This document shows, piece by piece, positions 1 to 7,655 of a stretch of DNA of 64,000 nucleotides. The stretch is taken from positions 3,038,001 through 3,102,000 of the forward strand of contig NZ_JAFBBY010000001.1 of assembly GCF_016907515.1 (NCBI RefSeq). Reading direction: 5' to 3'. Source of the stretch: Nocardioides nitrophenolicus (GTDB taxonomy: Bacteria; Actinomycetota; Actinomycetes; Propionibacteriales; Nocardioidaceae). Below the pieces are notes generated by a model. That model searched no databases and had not been told where the DNA came from. It was given only the letters and a program-made list of their open reading frames with translations. How positions within the stretch are numbered: the stretch's first letter is position 1; each line of letters starts with the position of its first letter. Made by a program: the position numbers and the translations under genes.

Positions 1-372
1 ACCAACTCCTGGATCCCGACCGCCGACAACGAGGGCACCCGGGCGTTCGTCGAGGCCTACCGGGACGAGAACGGCGTGGCGCCGACGGAGAACATCGGCA
101 ACGGCTATCTCGGCATGCAGGCGATCTTCGCGGCCGTCGAGAAGGCGGGCAGCGTGGTGCCGGCCGACGTGGCGAAGGCGCTGGAGGGACTGACCTTCGA
201 CTCCATCCAGGGTGAGGTCACGCTGCGGGCCGAGGACCACCAGATCGAGGCACCGACCTACGTCGGCACCGTCGAGAAGACCGACGACGGCTCCCTCCAG
301 CTGGTCGCCACGGAGGCGATCCCGGCCTCGGAGAACAACCCGGAGCCCAACCCGGCCTGCAGCCTGGGCTGA
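1..372 (+). CDS. ABC importer solute-binding protein, C-terminal part (5' end outside window)
   Basis: The frame is open from base 1 and ends at the TGA before 373, so only the last 123 residues are visible. They resemble the final lobe of a LivK/amide-type extracytoplasmic solute-binding protein (Peripla_BP_6 class): a helix TRAFVEAYRDENG, then GYLGMQAIFAAVEKAG, then a strand-rich end around FDSIQGEVTLRAEDHQ, where this family usually closes its second lobe. Signal peptide and ligand-binding residues lie upstream and cannot be judged. The FadR-type regulator starts 34 bp downstream on the same strand, and a catabolic island follows. Uptake of the acid substrate, or of a related amino acid or amide, is therefore plausible but inferred. 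Confidence 0.75.
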   Translation, partial: TNSWIPTADNEGTRAFVEAYRDENGVAPTENIGNGYLGMQAIFAAVEKAGSVVPADVAKALEGLTFDSIQGEVTLRAEDHQIEAPTYVGTVEKTDDGSLQLVATEAIPASENNPEPNPACSLG

Positions 373-406
373 CGGCGCCGGTGACGAGAGGGCGGGGGTG
401 GCGCGG

Positions 407-1177
407 ATGACCAAGGTCGTGGGCCCACCCCCGTCCGCCACGGATCGGACCACGCTCGGGCTGCTGCACGTGCCGAAGGCGAGCGACGTGCTGGCCGAGG
501 ACCTGGCCGCGCGGATCAGCAGCGGCGAGCTGGCCGAGGGGGACCTGCTGCCTCCGGAGCGCAGCCTGGTCGCGCAGACCGGGCTGAGCCGCACCTCGGT
601 GCGCGAGGCGCTGCGGGTGCTGGAGGTGCGCGGCTTCCTGGAGATCCGGGCGGGGCGCGGCGGCGGCGCCGTCGTACGCCGGCCGACGGGGCACCTGCTC
701 GCGGACTCGGTCCGGCTCGTCGTCCGGGGCTCCCAGGTGTCGCTGGCGGCGCTGCTGCAGACCCGGGCGACGGTCGAGCCGCCGTGCGCCGGCCTCGCCG
801 CGCTGCGGCGTACGCCGGCGGGACTGCGGCAGCTCGAGGAGAGCAACCGGCTGATGTCGGCGACCAGCGAGGTCAGCGGCTTCCTGCGGGCCAATGTGGA
901 CTGGCACATGACGGTCGCGCGGGAGTCCGGCAACGAGCTGCTCTCCGGCCTGATGGAGGCGCTGGCCGAGCTGATCTACGACTCCACCGGCGTGGTCGGC
1001 CAGGTCGACGCGCGGGTGCGCACCGAGACCTGCCGTGCGCACCAGGCGATCACCGCCGCCGTCCGCTCGGGCGACCGGGCGCTGGCGCGGCACCGGATGG
1101 CGCGCCACGTCGAGGCCTACGTGGCCGGGATCGGCGACGGGGCCCTGCTCGACTGGACCGGGTCCGACGCGCCTTGA
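407..1177 (+). CDS. FadR/GntR-family transcriptional regulator (FCD domain)
   Basis: This 256-residue protein has an N-terminal GntR winged helix (PPERSLVAQTGLSRTSVREA, then VLEVRGFLEIRAGRGGG) and an all-helical FCD effector domain. In the FCD part the metal/ligand positions are visible as D165 and H167 (NVDWHMTVA), a later histidine in CRAHQAI and the C-terminal HRMARH helix. FCD regulators usually respond to carboxylic acids or acyl-CoAs and bind TGGTnnnACCA-like palindromes. The ATG at 407 gives a normal family length; an in-frame GTG at 398 is possible, while the longer upstream frame reads through the ABC gene and is not credible. It heads the island and is my first candidate for reading the TTGGCCTGACCATT-type boxes found before several operons. 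Confidence 0.88.
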   Translation: MTKVVGPPPSATDRTTLGLLHVPKASDVLAEDLAARISSGELAEGDLLPPERSLVAQTGLSRTSVREALRVLEVRGFLEIRAGRGGGAVVRRPTGHLLADSVRLVVRGSQVSLAALLQTRATVEPPCAGLAALRRTPAGLRQLEESNRLMSATSEVSGFLRANVDWHMTVARESGNELLSGLMEALAELIYDSTGVVGQVDARVRTETCRAHQAITAAVRSGDRALARHRMARHVEAYVAGIGDGALLDWTGSDAP

Positions 1178-1227
1178 CCGGTGGGCCTCGCGCGGGCGGC
1201 CGGGCCGGGGCTGGTTGCATGTGCTCC

Positions 1228-2085
1228 ATGGCCGACGCACTGGTACTGCCGAGCCAGCGGGGGGAGCAGCCCCTGCTGCCGCCCCCGAGCGCGCGCTCGC
1301 TGCTGCTGACGCTCGCCGGCGAGATGCTCCCGGACCGGCCCGAGGGGGCGTGGACGACCGCGCTGCTGCAGGTCCTCGGCGGGCTGGGGATCGAGGACCA
1401 CGCCGGCCGGCAGGTGCTCGCCCGCTCGGCCGCCGCCGGCTGGCTGGACCGCGAGCGGGTCGGCCGCTCGGTCCGCTGGCAGCTCGCCGCGCACGGCCGG
1501 GAGCTGGTGGCCGAGGGCGTACGCCGCTCGGAGACCTATCTCGCGGCCGACGATTCCTGGGACGGGCGCTGGCTGTTCCTGTTCGTGAGCGTGCCGCAGC
1601 AGCAGCGCACCACCCGCAAGCGGCTGTACGGCGGCCTGGACTGGCTCGGCATGGGCAACCCGACACCCGGGCTGTGGGTCAGTCCCCACAACGAGCGGGT
1701 GCCGGAGCTGCAGCGACTGGTCGCCGACCTCGGTCTCGAGGACACCGCGGTGGCCGTGGCCGGACCCACGGTCGGCGTGGGGCTCACCGAGGCCGAGCTG
1801 GTCGAGCGGTCCTGGGACCTGCGTGAGCTGGCGGAGCAGTACCGCCGCTTCATCGACCAGGTCTCCGCCGCGCCCGAGCCCGCCGGCGCGGACGCGATCC
1901 TGCTCAGCTATCTCGACCTGCTCAACCTGCAGCAGCGCTTCATGCGGCGCGACCCGCAGCTGCCCTCGGCGCTGCTGCCGGAGTGGGTCGGCCGCGAGGC
2001 CGCGGCCCTGCTGCGCGAGCGCCGCCGGAGCTGGGCCCGCAAGGCCCATGCCCGGTTCTGGCAGATCGTCGACGAGTCCGCCTGA
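1228..2085 (+). CDS. PaaX-family transcriptional regulator
   Basis: This 285-residue protein matches PaaX along its length: an N-terminal winged helix (SARSLLLTLAGEMLP, WTTALLQVLGGLGI, then the wing around GRSVRWQLAAHGRELV), a central ferredoxin-like segment with DDSWDGRWLFLFVSVP, and a C-terminal helical domain (LDLLNLQQRFMRRDPQLP, ending WARKAHARFWQIVDES). PaaX proteins repress phenylacetate-type pathways and are released by aryl-CoA thioesters. ATG 1228 is used; another in-frame ATG at 1219 adds three residues. It follows the FadR-type gene by about 50 bp on the same strand, so the island has two CoA-ester-class regulators at its head. No paaABC ring oxygenase genes are seen here, so the effector is probably another aryl or alicyclic CoA. 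Confidence 0.88.
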   Translation: MADALVLPSQRGEQPLLPPPSARSLLLTLAGEMLPDRPEGAWTTALLQVLGGLGIEDHAGRQVLARSAAAGWLDRERVGRSVRWQLAAHGRELVAEGVRRSETYLAADDSWDGRWLFLFVSVPQQQRTTRKRLYGGLDWLGMGNPTPGLWVSPHNERVPELQRLVADLGLEDTAVAVAGPTVGVGLTEAELVERSWDLRELAEQYRRFIDQVSAAPEPAGADAILLSYLDLLNLQQRFMRRDPQLPSALLPEWVGREAAALLRERRRSWARKAHARFWQIVDESA

Positions 2086-2106
2086 TGCAGGTCGAGCCCG
2101 CCGCCC

Positions 2107-2895
2107 TCACACGATGGAGACACCGCCGTTGACGCTGATCGCCTGACCGGTGACCCGGGCCGCCGCCGGACCGCACAGGAAGACGGCCATCGCGGCCAGG
2201 TCGGCGGGCTCGGCGACGCCGAGGTGCGCCTGGCTGGCGGCCTTCTCGAAGAGCTTCTTGCTGAAGCCGTCACTCAGCACGTTGGCGGCCGTCGCGGTGC
2301 CGGCGATCAACGACGGGGTCAACACGTTGACCCGGACGCCGTTGCGCTTCGCCTCGAGCGCCGCGACCCGGCTGTAGACGACGATCGCGGCCATCGCCGC
2401 GCCGAGCGCGGCCTCGCCGGGCGTCGGGACCTTCGCGGCGTCCGAGGCGATGGCGACGACGCTGCCGCCGCCCTGCTCCTGCAGGTAGGGCAGCACGGTC
2501 CGGGTCAGCAGCATCGGCGGCAGCGCCTGGCCGACCAGGATCCGCTCGATGTCGGCGGGGTCGGTGCGGTGCAGCAGCTCGGGGCGGTACGCCGTCGTGG
2601 TCGAGCAGACCAGCGCGTCCAGCCCGTCGAGCCGCTCGTGGGCGGTTCCCACGGCGTCGACGACCTGGCTCAGCTCGCCGGCGTCGCAGGCGAGGAACTC
2701 GACGCGCGCGTCGGGGCAGCGCTCGGCGACCCGCTCGCGGGCCGCGGCGCCGCGGCCCGGGTCGCGGCCGAGCAGGGCGATCCGGCGGACCCCCGCGTCG
2801 GCGAAGGCCTCCGCGGTCGCCAGGCCGACGCCGGAGGTGCCGCCGGCGACGAGAACGGCCGAGTCGGCGTACGAGCGGACGAGCGGGACGGTCAT
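2107..2895 (-). CDS. SDR-fold protein lacking the catalytic Tyr/Lys pair
   Basis: The 262-residue protein has the SDR Rossmann start (VLVAGGTSGVGLA, about residues 14-26), and the late GVRVN and CGPAAARVTGQAISVNGG segments align with classical SDRs. The catalytic YxxxK motif is replaced by L164-G-A-A-M168. The conserved serine (S151 in IASDAA) is retained, and the usual NAG motif reads VCSTTTAY. The cofactor loop is intact, so a dehydrogenase with altered chemistry, a lyase/isomerase-like role, or a regulatory NAD-binding protein are all possible. Start ATG 2895 lies on the edge of a region with the palindrome at 2925-2939 and the operator-like box at 2956, divergent from the CoA ligase at 3032. 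Confidence 0.8.
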   Translation of the reverse strand: MTVPLVRSYADSAVLVAGGTSGVGLATAEAFADAGVRRIALLGRDPGRGAAARERVAERCPDARVEFLACDAGELSQVVDAVGTAHERLDGLDALVCSTTTAYRPELLHRTDPADIERILVGQALPPMLLTRTVLPYLQEQGGGSVVAIASDAAKVPTPGEAALGAAMAAIVVYSRVAALEAKRNGVRVNVLTPSLIAGTATAANVLSDGFSKKLFEKAASQAHLGVAEPADLAAMAVFLCGPAAARVTGQAISVNGGVSIV

Positions 2896-2924
2896 GCGGG
2901 CCTCCTGTTGATTTCTACAAGTAT

Positions 2925-2939
2925 GGGCACTGAGTGCCC
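2925..2939. promoter_or_regulatory. Perfect 7-1-7 palindrome in divergent promoter region
   Basis: GGGCACTGAGTGCCC is a perfect inverted repeat with a one-base centre. It lies 30 bp upstream of the SDR start at 2895 and about 95 bp upstream of the CoA-ligase start at 3032. Its position suggests an operator for a dimeric repressor; which protein binds it is unknown. Confidence 0.4.
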
Positions 2940-2955
2940 TTGATTGTCGAGCGTT

Positions 2956-2967
2956 ATGGTCTTACCT
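2956..2967 (+). promoter_or_regulatory. FadR-type operator-like box A
   Basis: ATGGTCTTACCT has GGTC and TACC halves around a central T, the same register as boxes at 13420, 19239 and 22116. It sits 65 bp upstream of the CoA ligase start. It is the weakest of the clear matches, but the left half TGGTC is exact. Confidence 0.4.
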
Positions 2968-3031
2968 TTTGGGTGATGCGGGTCACAAGATGGTGTTCCC
3001 GCGACCCGATGACGACCCACAGGAGCGGACC

Positions 3032-4654
3032 ATGCTGAAGACCTCCCACTGGCCGGCCGAGCCGGGCGACGTGCGCGCGGTCACCGTGTGCGAGGTGCTG
3101 CGCCACGCGGCCGAGACGGTCCCGGACCGGCTCGCCCTGGTCGACTGCGTCGCCGAGCCGGAGCGTCGCCGGAGCTGGACCTACGCCGACCTGGTCGCCG
3201 ACGCCGAGCGGGCCGCGCGGGCGCTGCTCCAGCGCTACCGCCGCGGCGACCGGATCGCGGTGTGGGCGCCCAACAGCGCCGACTGGATCGTGCTCCAGCA
3301 CGGCGTCGCCATGGCCGGCATGGTCCTGGTGGCGCTCAACCCGGCGTACCGGACCCGCGAGATGGCCTTCGTGCTGCGCCAGTCCGGGGCGGTCGCGGTG
3401 TTCTGCGTCGACGAGTACCGCGGCTTCGAGATGCGCGCGCTGGTCGAGGGCATCCGCGACGAGCTCCCCGACCTCCACGACGTGCACTCCTTCGGCGAGT
3501 GGTCGGCCTTCCTCGACAGCGCGGACCCGGCGACGAGCCTGCCGGCGATCGATCCCGAGGACATGATCCAGGTCCAGTACACCTCGGGCACGACCGGCTT
3601 CCCCAAGGGCGCGATGCTGCACCACATGGGCCTGGTCAACGAGGCCACCTTCGTGGCCGAGCGCGCGGACTTCGCCGACGGCGACGTCTACGTCAACGCG
3701 ATGCCGATGTACCACATCGGCGGCGGTGCGGTGACCTCCTTCGGCGCCTGGGCCAAGCGCGGCACCTTCGTCCTGCTGCCCGGGTTCGACCCCGCGCACC
3801 TGCTCGAGGCGATCGAGACCTACCGCGGCACGCACTCGCTCGTCGTACCGACGATGCTGATCGCGATGCTCGACCACCCCGACGCCGCGACCCGCGACCT
3901 CGGCTCCTTCAAGACGGTCCTCAGTGGCGCCGCCTCGGTGCCGGCGGCGCTGGTGCGGCGCACGATCAGCCAGCTGGGCTGCCAGTTCACCATCCTGTTC
4001 GGGCAGACCGAGACGCACGGCGTGATCAGCCAGACCCGGGTGACCGACTCGCCCGAGGACCAGGCCGACACGGTCGGCCAGCCGCTGCCGCGGCTCGAGG
4101 TCAAGATCGCCGACCCGGCGTCGGGGGAGCCGCTGCCGACCGGCGTCGCCGGCGAGATCTGCGTGCGCGGCTACCAGAACATGCGCGGCTACTACGACCT
4201 GCCCGGCGAGACCGCGATGACCATCGACGCCGACGGCTGGCTGCACATGGGCGACATCGGCTCCATGGACGAGCGCGGCTTCCTGCGCGTGACCGGGCGG
4301 GCCAAGGACATGATCGTCCGCGGCGGGATGAACCTCTACCCCGCGGAGATCGAGGCGGTCCTGCTCGACCATCCCGCGATCGAGACCGCCGCCGTGATCG
4401 GCGTTCCCGACGAGAAGTGGGGCGAGCAGGTCGGGGCGGTGCTGTGCGTCCGGGCCGGGCACGACCGGCCGACCGTCGCCGAGCTGACCGCCTTCGTCCG
4501 CGAGCAGATCGCGCCCCACAAGGCGCCGACGTACTGGTCCTTCGTCGAGGAGCTGCCGATGACGCCGACCGGGAAGATCCAGAAGTTCGTGCTGCGCGAC
4601 CGGATCGACGCCGGGTCGCTCACCTTCGACGAGGTTCGGCAGGCGACGATCTGA
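3032..4654 (+). CDS. Acyl/acid-CoA ligase (AMP-forming, FadD-like)
   Basis: This 540-residue protein is of the ANL superfamily and forms a CoA thioester from a carboxylic acid through an acyl-adenylate. The P-loop-like motif YTSGTTGFPKG starts at residue 183. The adenine motif is around FGQTETHG, the hinge region reads GDIGSMDERGFLRVTGRAKD, and the C-terminal catalytic lysine in PTGKIQKF is K515. Start ATG 3032 is chosen because AGGAG lies six bases before it; a longer frame from 2969 has no such site. It is divergent from the SDR at 2107 and converges with the AraC gene, overlapping it by 35 bp. The substrate is unknown; the surroundings favour a cyclic or branched acid. It is the first of three ligases in the island. 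Confidence 0.9.
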   Translation: MLKTSHWPAEPGDVRAVTVCEVLRHAAETVPDRLALVDCVAEPERRRSWTYADLVADAERAARALLQRYRRGDRIAVWAPNSADWIVLQHGVAMAGMVLVALNPAYRTREMAFVLRQSGAVAVFCVDEYRGFEMRALVEGIRDELPDLHDVHSFGEWSAFLDSADPATSLPAIDPEDMIQVQYTSGTTGFPKGAMLHHMGLVNEATFVAERADFADGDVYVNAMPMYHIGGGAVTSFGAWAKRGTFVLLPGFDPAHLLEAIETYRGTHSLVVPTMLIAMLDHPDAATRDLGSFKTVLSGAASVPAALVRRTISQLGCQFTILFGQTETHGVISQTRVTDSPEDQADTVGQPLPRLEVKIADPASGEPLPTGVAGEICVRGYQNMRGYYDLPGETAMTIDADGWLHMGDIGSMDERGFLRVTGRAKDMIVRGGMNLYPAEIEAVLLDHPAIETAAVIGVPDEKWGEQVGAVLCVRAGHDRPTVAELTAFVREQIAPHKAPTYWSFVEELPMTPTGKIQKFVLRDRIDAGSLTFDEVRQATI

Positions 4655-5648
4655 CCAGCCCCCGGAGGGCGTCCGGAGTGGTGCCGGTCCAGGTCTTGAA
4701 GGATCGATAGAAGGAGTTGGTGTCGGCGTAGCCGAGCAGGTACGCCACGTCGGACGTGCGCAGGTCGGGGCGAGCGAGGTAGTGACGCGCCAGGTCCTCG
4801 CGCGTCCGGGCGAGGACGGACTGGAACGAGGTGCCCTCGGCGTTGAGCCGGCGTTGGAGGGTGCGAGCGCTGACGTTCAGTCGCGAGGTGACGGCCGCGA
4901 TGGAGGGGTCGCCGGCCGGCAGTGCTTCGTGCAGGGCCGCACGAACGCGGTCGGCCACCGTCGCGCCCGCCTCGAGATCGAAGAGCCGGCGGCGCAGCTC
5001 CGGCGCGAACACGCGCCACATGGTCTCGTTCTCCGTCAGGAACGGCCGCGCGGCGTCGAGGCCGCTGAAGGTGATGGAAGGCAGCTCGGCGACGGTGGGC
5101 CGGACGCCCAGGAACTCGGTGAGGCTCGGGCTGCGCTCGATCCACCGGGGGAGGGTGGCCGCGACCGGTCCGACCTTCTCGCGGGTCCCGATGCGTGCCA
5201 GCGCCATCCAGAAGACCAGCTCCGCGGTGGCCAGAAGCGGCGGCGGGTCCTCTCCGAGGGGCCAGCGGTAGGTGATGGTGAGACGACCGGACGCGTCGGT
5301 CTCGACGTCGGTCCGCAACGGGCCGATGAGGGGCTTGTGCGCGGCCAGGCGGGTGGCGGCGGTGGCGAGGTCGCCGCTGCACAGCGCAGCGAAGATCGGG
5401 GGCGAGAACAGGTCGACCGAGATGGCGTTGCCGATCGCGACCGCTGTGTCCGTGCGACCGGCCGACGCGGCTTCGTCGTCGATGGCGCGCCAGAAGGCGT
5501 AGTACTCGGCGACCGTGAGCTCGATCGGTCGCTCCGCGAACAGCTGCCCGGGGAGACGCGCACGCTTCAGTACCCGCGGCACCGACAGGTCGAGGTCGCG
5601 CAGGAGTGCCCTCATCATGGGGTCCACGTCGAACCGTTCTCCGGCCAT
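4620..5648 (-). CDS. AraC-family regulator with AraC_N-like (OruR/FeaR-type) domain
   Basis: The 342-residue protein ends with a two-helix-turn-helix AraC domain: DPSIAAVTSRLNVSARTLQR as the first unit and LRTSDVAYLLGYADTNSFYR, with SFKTWTGTTPDALR, as the second. The N-terminal 220 residues resemble the arabinose-binding-like domain of the GliR/OruR group, with FWMALARIG. I use ATG 5648; an upstream in-frame ATG at 5705 would add 19 arginine-rich residues. Its 3' end overlaps the CoA-ligase end, so the two are convergent. It shares a 197-bp promoter region, including a 17-bp palindrome at 5664, with the SDR at 5846, which is the likely target. Confidence 0.85.
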   Translation of the reverse strand: MAGERFDVDPMMRALLRDLDLSVPRVLKRARLPGQLFAERPIELTVAEYYAFWRAIDDEAASAGRTDTAVAIGNAISVDLFSPPIFAALCSGDLATAATRLAAHKPLIGPLRTDVETDASGRLTITYRWPLGEDPPPLLATAELVFWMALARIGTREKVGPVAATLPRWIERSPSLTEFLGVRPTVAELPSITFSGLDAARPFLTENETMWRVFAPELRRRLFDLEAGATVADRVRAALHEALPAGDPSIAAVTSRLNVSARTLQRRLNAEGTSFQSVLARTREDLARHYLARPDLRTSDVAYLLGYADTNSFYRSFKTWTGTTPDALRGLVRSSPAEPRRR

Positions 5649-5663
5649 GGGCCTGAGGCTACG

Positions 5664-5680
5664 CCTCGCGGCTCGCGAGG
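5664..5680. promoter_or_regulatory. 7-3-7 palindrome between divergent araC-type and SDR genes
   Basis: CCTCGCGGCTCGCGAGG is a perfect inverted repeat with a GCT centre, 16 bp upstream of the regulator start. It could be an operator or a 5'-leader hairpin of the regulator mRNA. Confidence 0.3.
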
Positions 5681-5845
5681 TGACCTGCGTCAAGCGCCTG
5701 CTCACTCGCAGATCACGACACCGGCGGCGTTGGCGCGAGATGCGGGTCGACTGGCGCTTACCGCTAGAGACCCGTCGCCGGGACGGACCTAGGTTCGAGG
5801 TGCCGGCCGACCGGGCCCGACAGATCGAAGAAGGAAGAGAGCGCC

Positions 5846-6703
5846 ATGAGCACCAGGAACAAGTCAGCCGCCCCTGCCGAGGTCGCCCTGGTGACAGGCG
5901 CCTCGTCCGGCATCGGCGAGGCCACGGCGCTCGAGCTCGCGGGCGCCGGCTTCACGGTGTACGCCGCCGCCCGGCGCGTCGATCGCATGGAGCACCTGCG
6001 GGCCGCGGGAATCCGCCCCATCGCGATGGACGTCACCGACGAGAGCTCGATGCTGGCCGGCGTGGAGCAGGTCGTCTCCGAGAGCGGACGCATCGACGTC
6101 CTCGTCAACAATGCCGGCTACGGCTCCTACGGCGCGCTCGAGGACGTCCCGATGGCGGAGGCCAGGCGCCAGTTCGAGGTCAACGTCTTCGGCGCGGCCC
6201 GCCTCACCCAGCTGGTCCTGCCCCACATGCGGGCCCAGCGCTCCGGCACGATCGTCAACGTGACCTCCATGGGCGGCAGGATCCACACCCCGCTCGGTGC
6301 GTGGTACCACGCCACCAAGTTCGCCCTGGAGGCGATCAGCGACTGCCTGCGCCTCGAGGTCAAGCCGTTCGGCATCGACGTCGTCATCATCGAGCCCGGC
6401 GGCATCAAGACCGAATGGTCCGGCATCGCCGCCGAGAAGGTCCGCGAGGTCTCCGGCACCGGCCCTTACGCGCCGCAGGGGAATGCCGTCGCCGACTCCC
6501 TGGCCTCGGAGACCAATGCCAACCGGTCCTCCGAGCCCACGCTCATCGCCCGCACCATCGCCAGGGCCGTCCGGGCTCGGAAGCCGAGGACGCGCTACGC
6601 CGTCGGCTTCGGCGCGAAGCCGATGATCTTCCTGCACAACGTGCTTCCCGACCGCGCCTTCGACTCGATGATGCGTCGGGTCACCGGCGTTCCCTCCGTC
6701 TGA
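5846..6703 (+). CDS. Classical SDR oxidoreductase
   Basis: This 285-residue classical SDR has the cofactor motif TGASSGIGEATALELA (residues 17-32), the NNAGYGSYGAL motif, the catalytic serine in NVTSMGG, and the active-site YHATK with the lysine in place. The AARRVD loop after the second strand favours NADP(H). It ends with a PGGIKTEW segment and a C-terminal helix pair typical of the YSR-K oxidoreductase/DltE-like group. AAGGAAGAG precedes the ATG. It is divergently transcribed from the AraC gene. Within the island it could oxidise a hydroxyacyl or hydroxy-ring intermediate (BadH-like role); the substrate is inferred from context only. Confidence 0.88.
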   Translation: MSTRNKSAAPAEVALVTGASSGIGEATALELAGAGFTVYAAARRVDRMEHLRAAGIRPIAMDVTDESSMLAGVEQVVSESGRIDVLVNNAGYGSYGALEDVPMAEARRQFEVNVFGAARLTQLVLPHMRAQRSGTIVNVTSMGGRIHTPLGAWYHATKFALEAISDCLRLEVKPFGIDVVIIEPGGIKTEWSGIAAEKVREVSGTGPYAPQGNAVADSLASETNANRSSEPTLIARTIARAVRARKPRTRYAVGFGAKPMIFLHNVLPDRAFDSMMRRVTGVPSV

Positions 6704-6710
6704 CGGAGCA

Positions 6711-6725
6711 GGCGGCTCAGCCGCC
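6711..6725. terminator. Hairpin between convergent genes
   Basis: GGCGGCTCAGCCGCC forms a 7-bp perfect stem with a one-base centre, just after the SDR stop at 6703 and over the last codons of the convergent activase gene. There is no U-tract, as is common in GC-rich actinobacteria. A bidirectional terminator is the simplest reading. Confidence 0.4.
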
Positions 6726-7655
6726 GAGCCGCACCGGCAGGCCGAGGTCGACCGCGTGGGCGGCGCCGGTGTCGATGGTGCCGTCGCAGCTGCCGCAGGA
6801 GTGCGGCTCGCTCGGACGGGGGAAGAGCCGGTCCGCGCCGGCCACGTCGTCGGCGACCGGCCGGCCACGCCGGTCGGCGTCGCGGGCGAGCAGCGCGGCG
6901 CCGTACGCGCCGGTGATCTGCGGGTGCGCGGGAACGAGCACCTCGGTGTCGAGTGCCCGCGCGAGGAAGGCGACCGCGGCCGGGTTCTGCGCCACCCCGC
7001 CGGTGAGTACGACGGGTGTGTGCCGCCCGACCTGTGCCACCAGGGCGAGGGTCCGGGCGGCGATGGCGCGGTGCACCGAGGACGCGATGTCGGCGACCGG
7101 GGCGTCCTGCGCGAGCAGTGAGACGATCTCGGTCTCGGCGAAGGTCGCGCACATGGTGGAGATCTCCAGGTCGGTGCTGCCCTTCAGAGCGAGCGCGCCG
7201 AGCTCCTCGATCGGCACCTCGACCGCCGTGGCCAGCACCTCGTAGAACCGGCCGGTGCCGCTGGCGCAGCGGTCGTTCATGGCGAACTCCTGGACCAGGC
7301 CGTCGTCGTCGACGGTGATCGCCTTGGAGTCCTGGCCGCCGATGTCGATGACGAGCCGGCACCCGGGCACCATCGCGGAGGTCCCGCGGGCGTGGCAGGT
7401 GATCTCGGTGAAGGTGCGCTGCGCCCCGGGGACCAGGCGCCGGCCGTAGCCGGTCGAGACGGTGCCGTCCAGGTCCTCGGCCGTGAGGCCGGCGTCGGCC
7501 AGTGCCGCGTCGACCGCGCGCTGCATGCCGGCGCGGGACACGGCGCCCATCGCGATCGTGCTCGACGACACGATCGCGCCGTCCTGGTCGACCACGACCG
7601 CCTTCGCCGTGGTGGAGCCGAGGTCGACGCCGAGGTAGCGGCGCTCGCCGGTCAC
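6717..7655 (-). CDS. ATP-dependent [4Fe-4S] activase of the BcrAD/HgdC family
   Basis: The 312-residue protein belongs to the ASKHA-fold activases that inject a low-potential electron into benzoyl-CoA reductases or 2-hydroxyacyl-CoA dehydratases at the cost of ATP. Visible motifs: GVDLGSTTAKAVV (phosphate 1, residues 9-21), the GGQDSKAI segment near 106, the two cluster cysteines C130 (NDRCASGTGRF) and C169 (STMCATFAETE) that would join one [4Fe-4S] across a homodimer, and the adenosine motif LTGGVAQN. The C-terminus runs about 50 residues past the core and carries a CGSC pair (C287, C290). It overlaps the upstream large-subunit gene by 4 bp (ATGA), so translation is coupled. A single activase gene means a homodimer, as in HgdC, rather than the BcrA/BcrD heterodimer. 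No ferredoxin gene is visible in the window. Confidence 0.9.
   Translation of the reverse strand: MTGERRYLGVDLGSTTAKAVVVDQDGAIVSSSTIAMGAVSRAGMQRAVDAALADAGLTAEDLDGTVSTGYGRRLVPGAQRTFTEITCHARGTSAMVPGCRLVIDIGGQDSKAITVDDDGLVQEFAMNDRCASGTGRFYEVLATAVEVPIEELGALALKGSTDLEISTMCATFAETEIVSLLAQDAPVADIASSVHRAIAARTLALVAQVGRHTPVVLTGGVAQNPAAVAFLARALDTEVLVPAHPQITGAYGAALLARDADRRGRPVADDVAGADRLFPRPSEPHSCGSCDGTIDTGAAHAVDLGLPVRLGG

Noticed and set aside
2954..4519. A 521-codon open frame on the minus strand opposite the CoA ligase, and many other long antisense frames such as 60799-63759, 52613-54163 and 31776-33266
   Set aside because: High GC makes antisense frames open by chance; they lack family motifs, are rich in Arg/Gly/Ala, and lie over well-supported genes.
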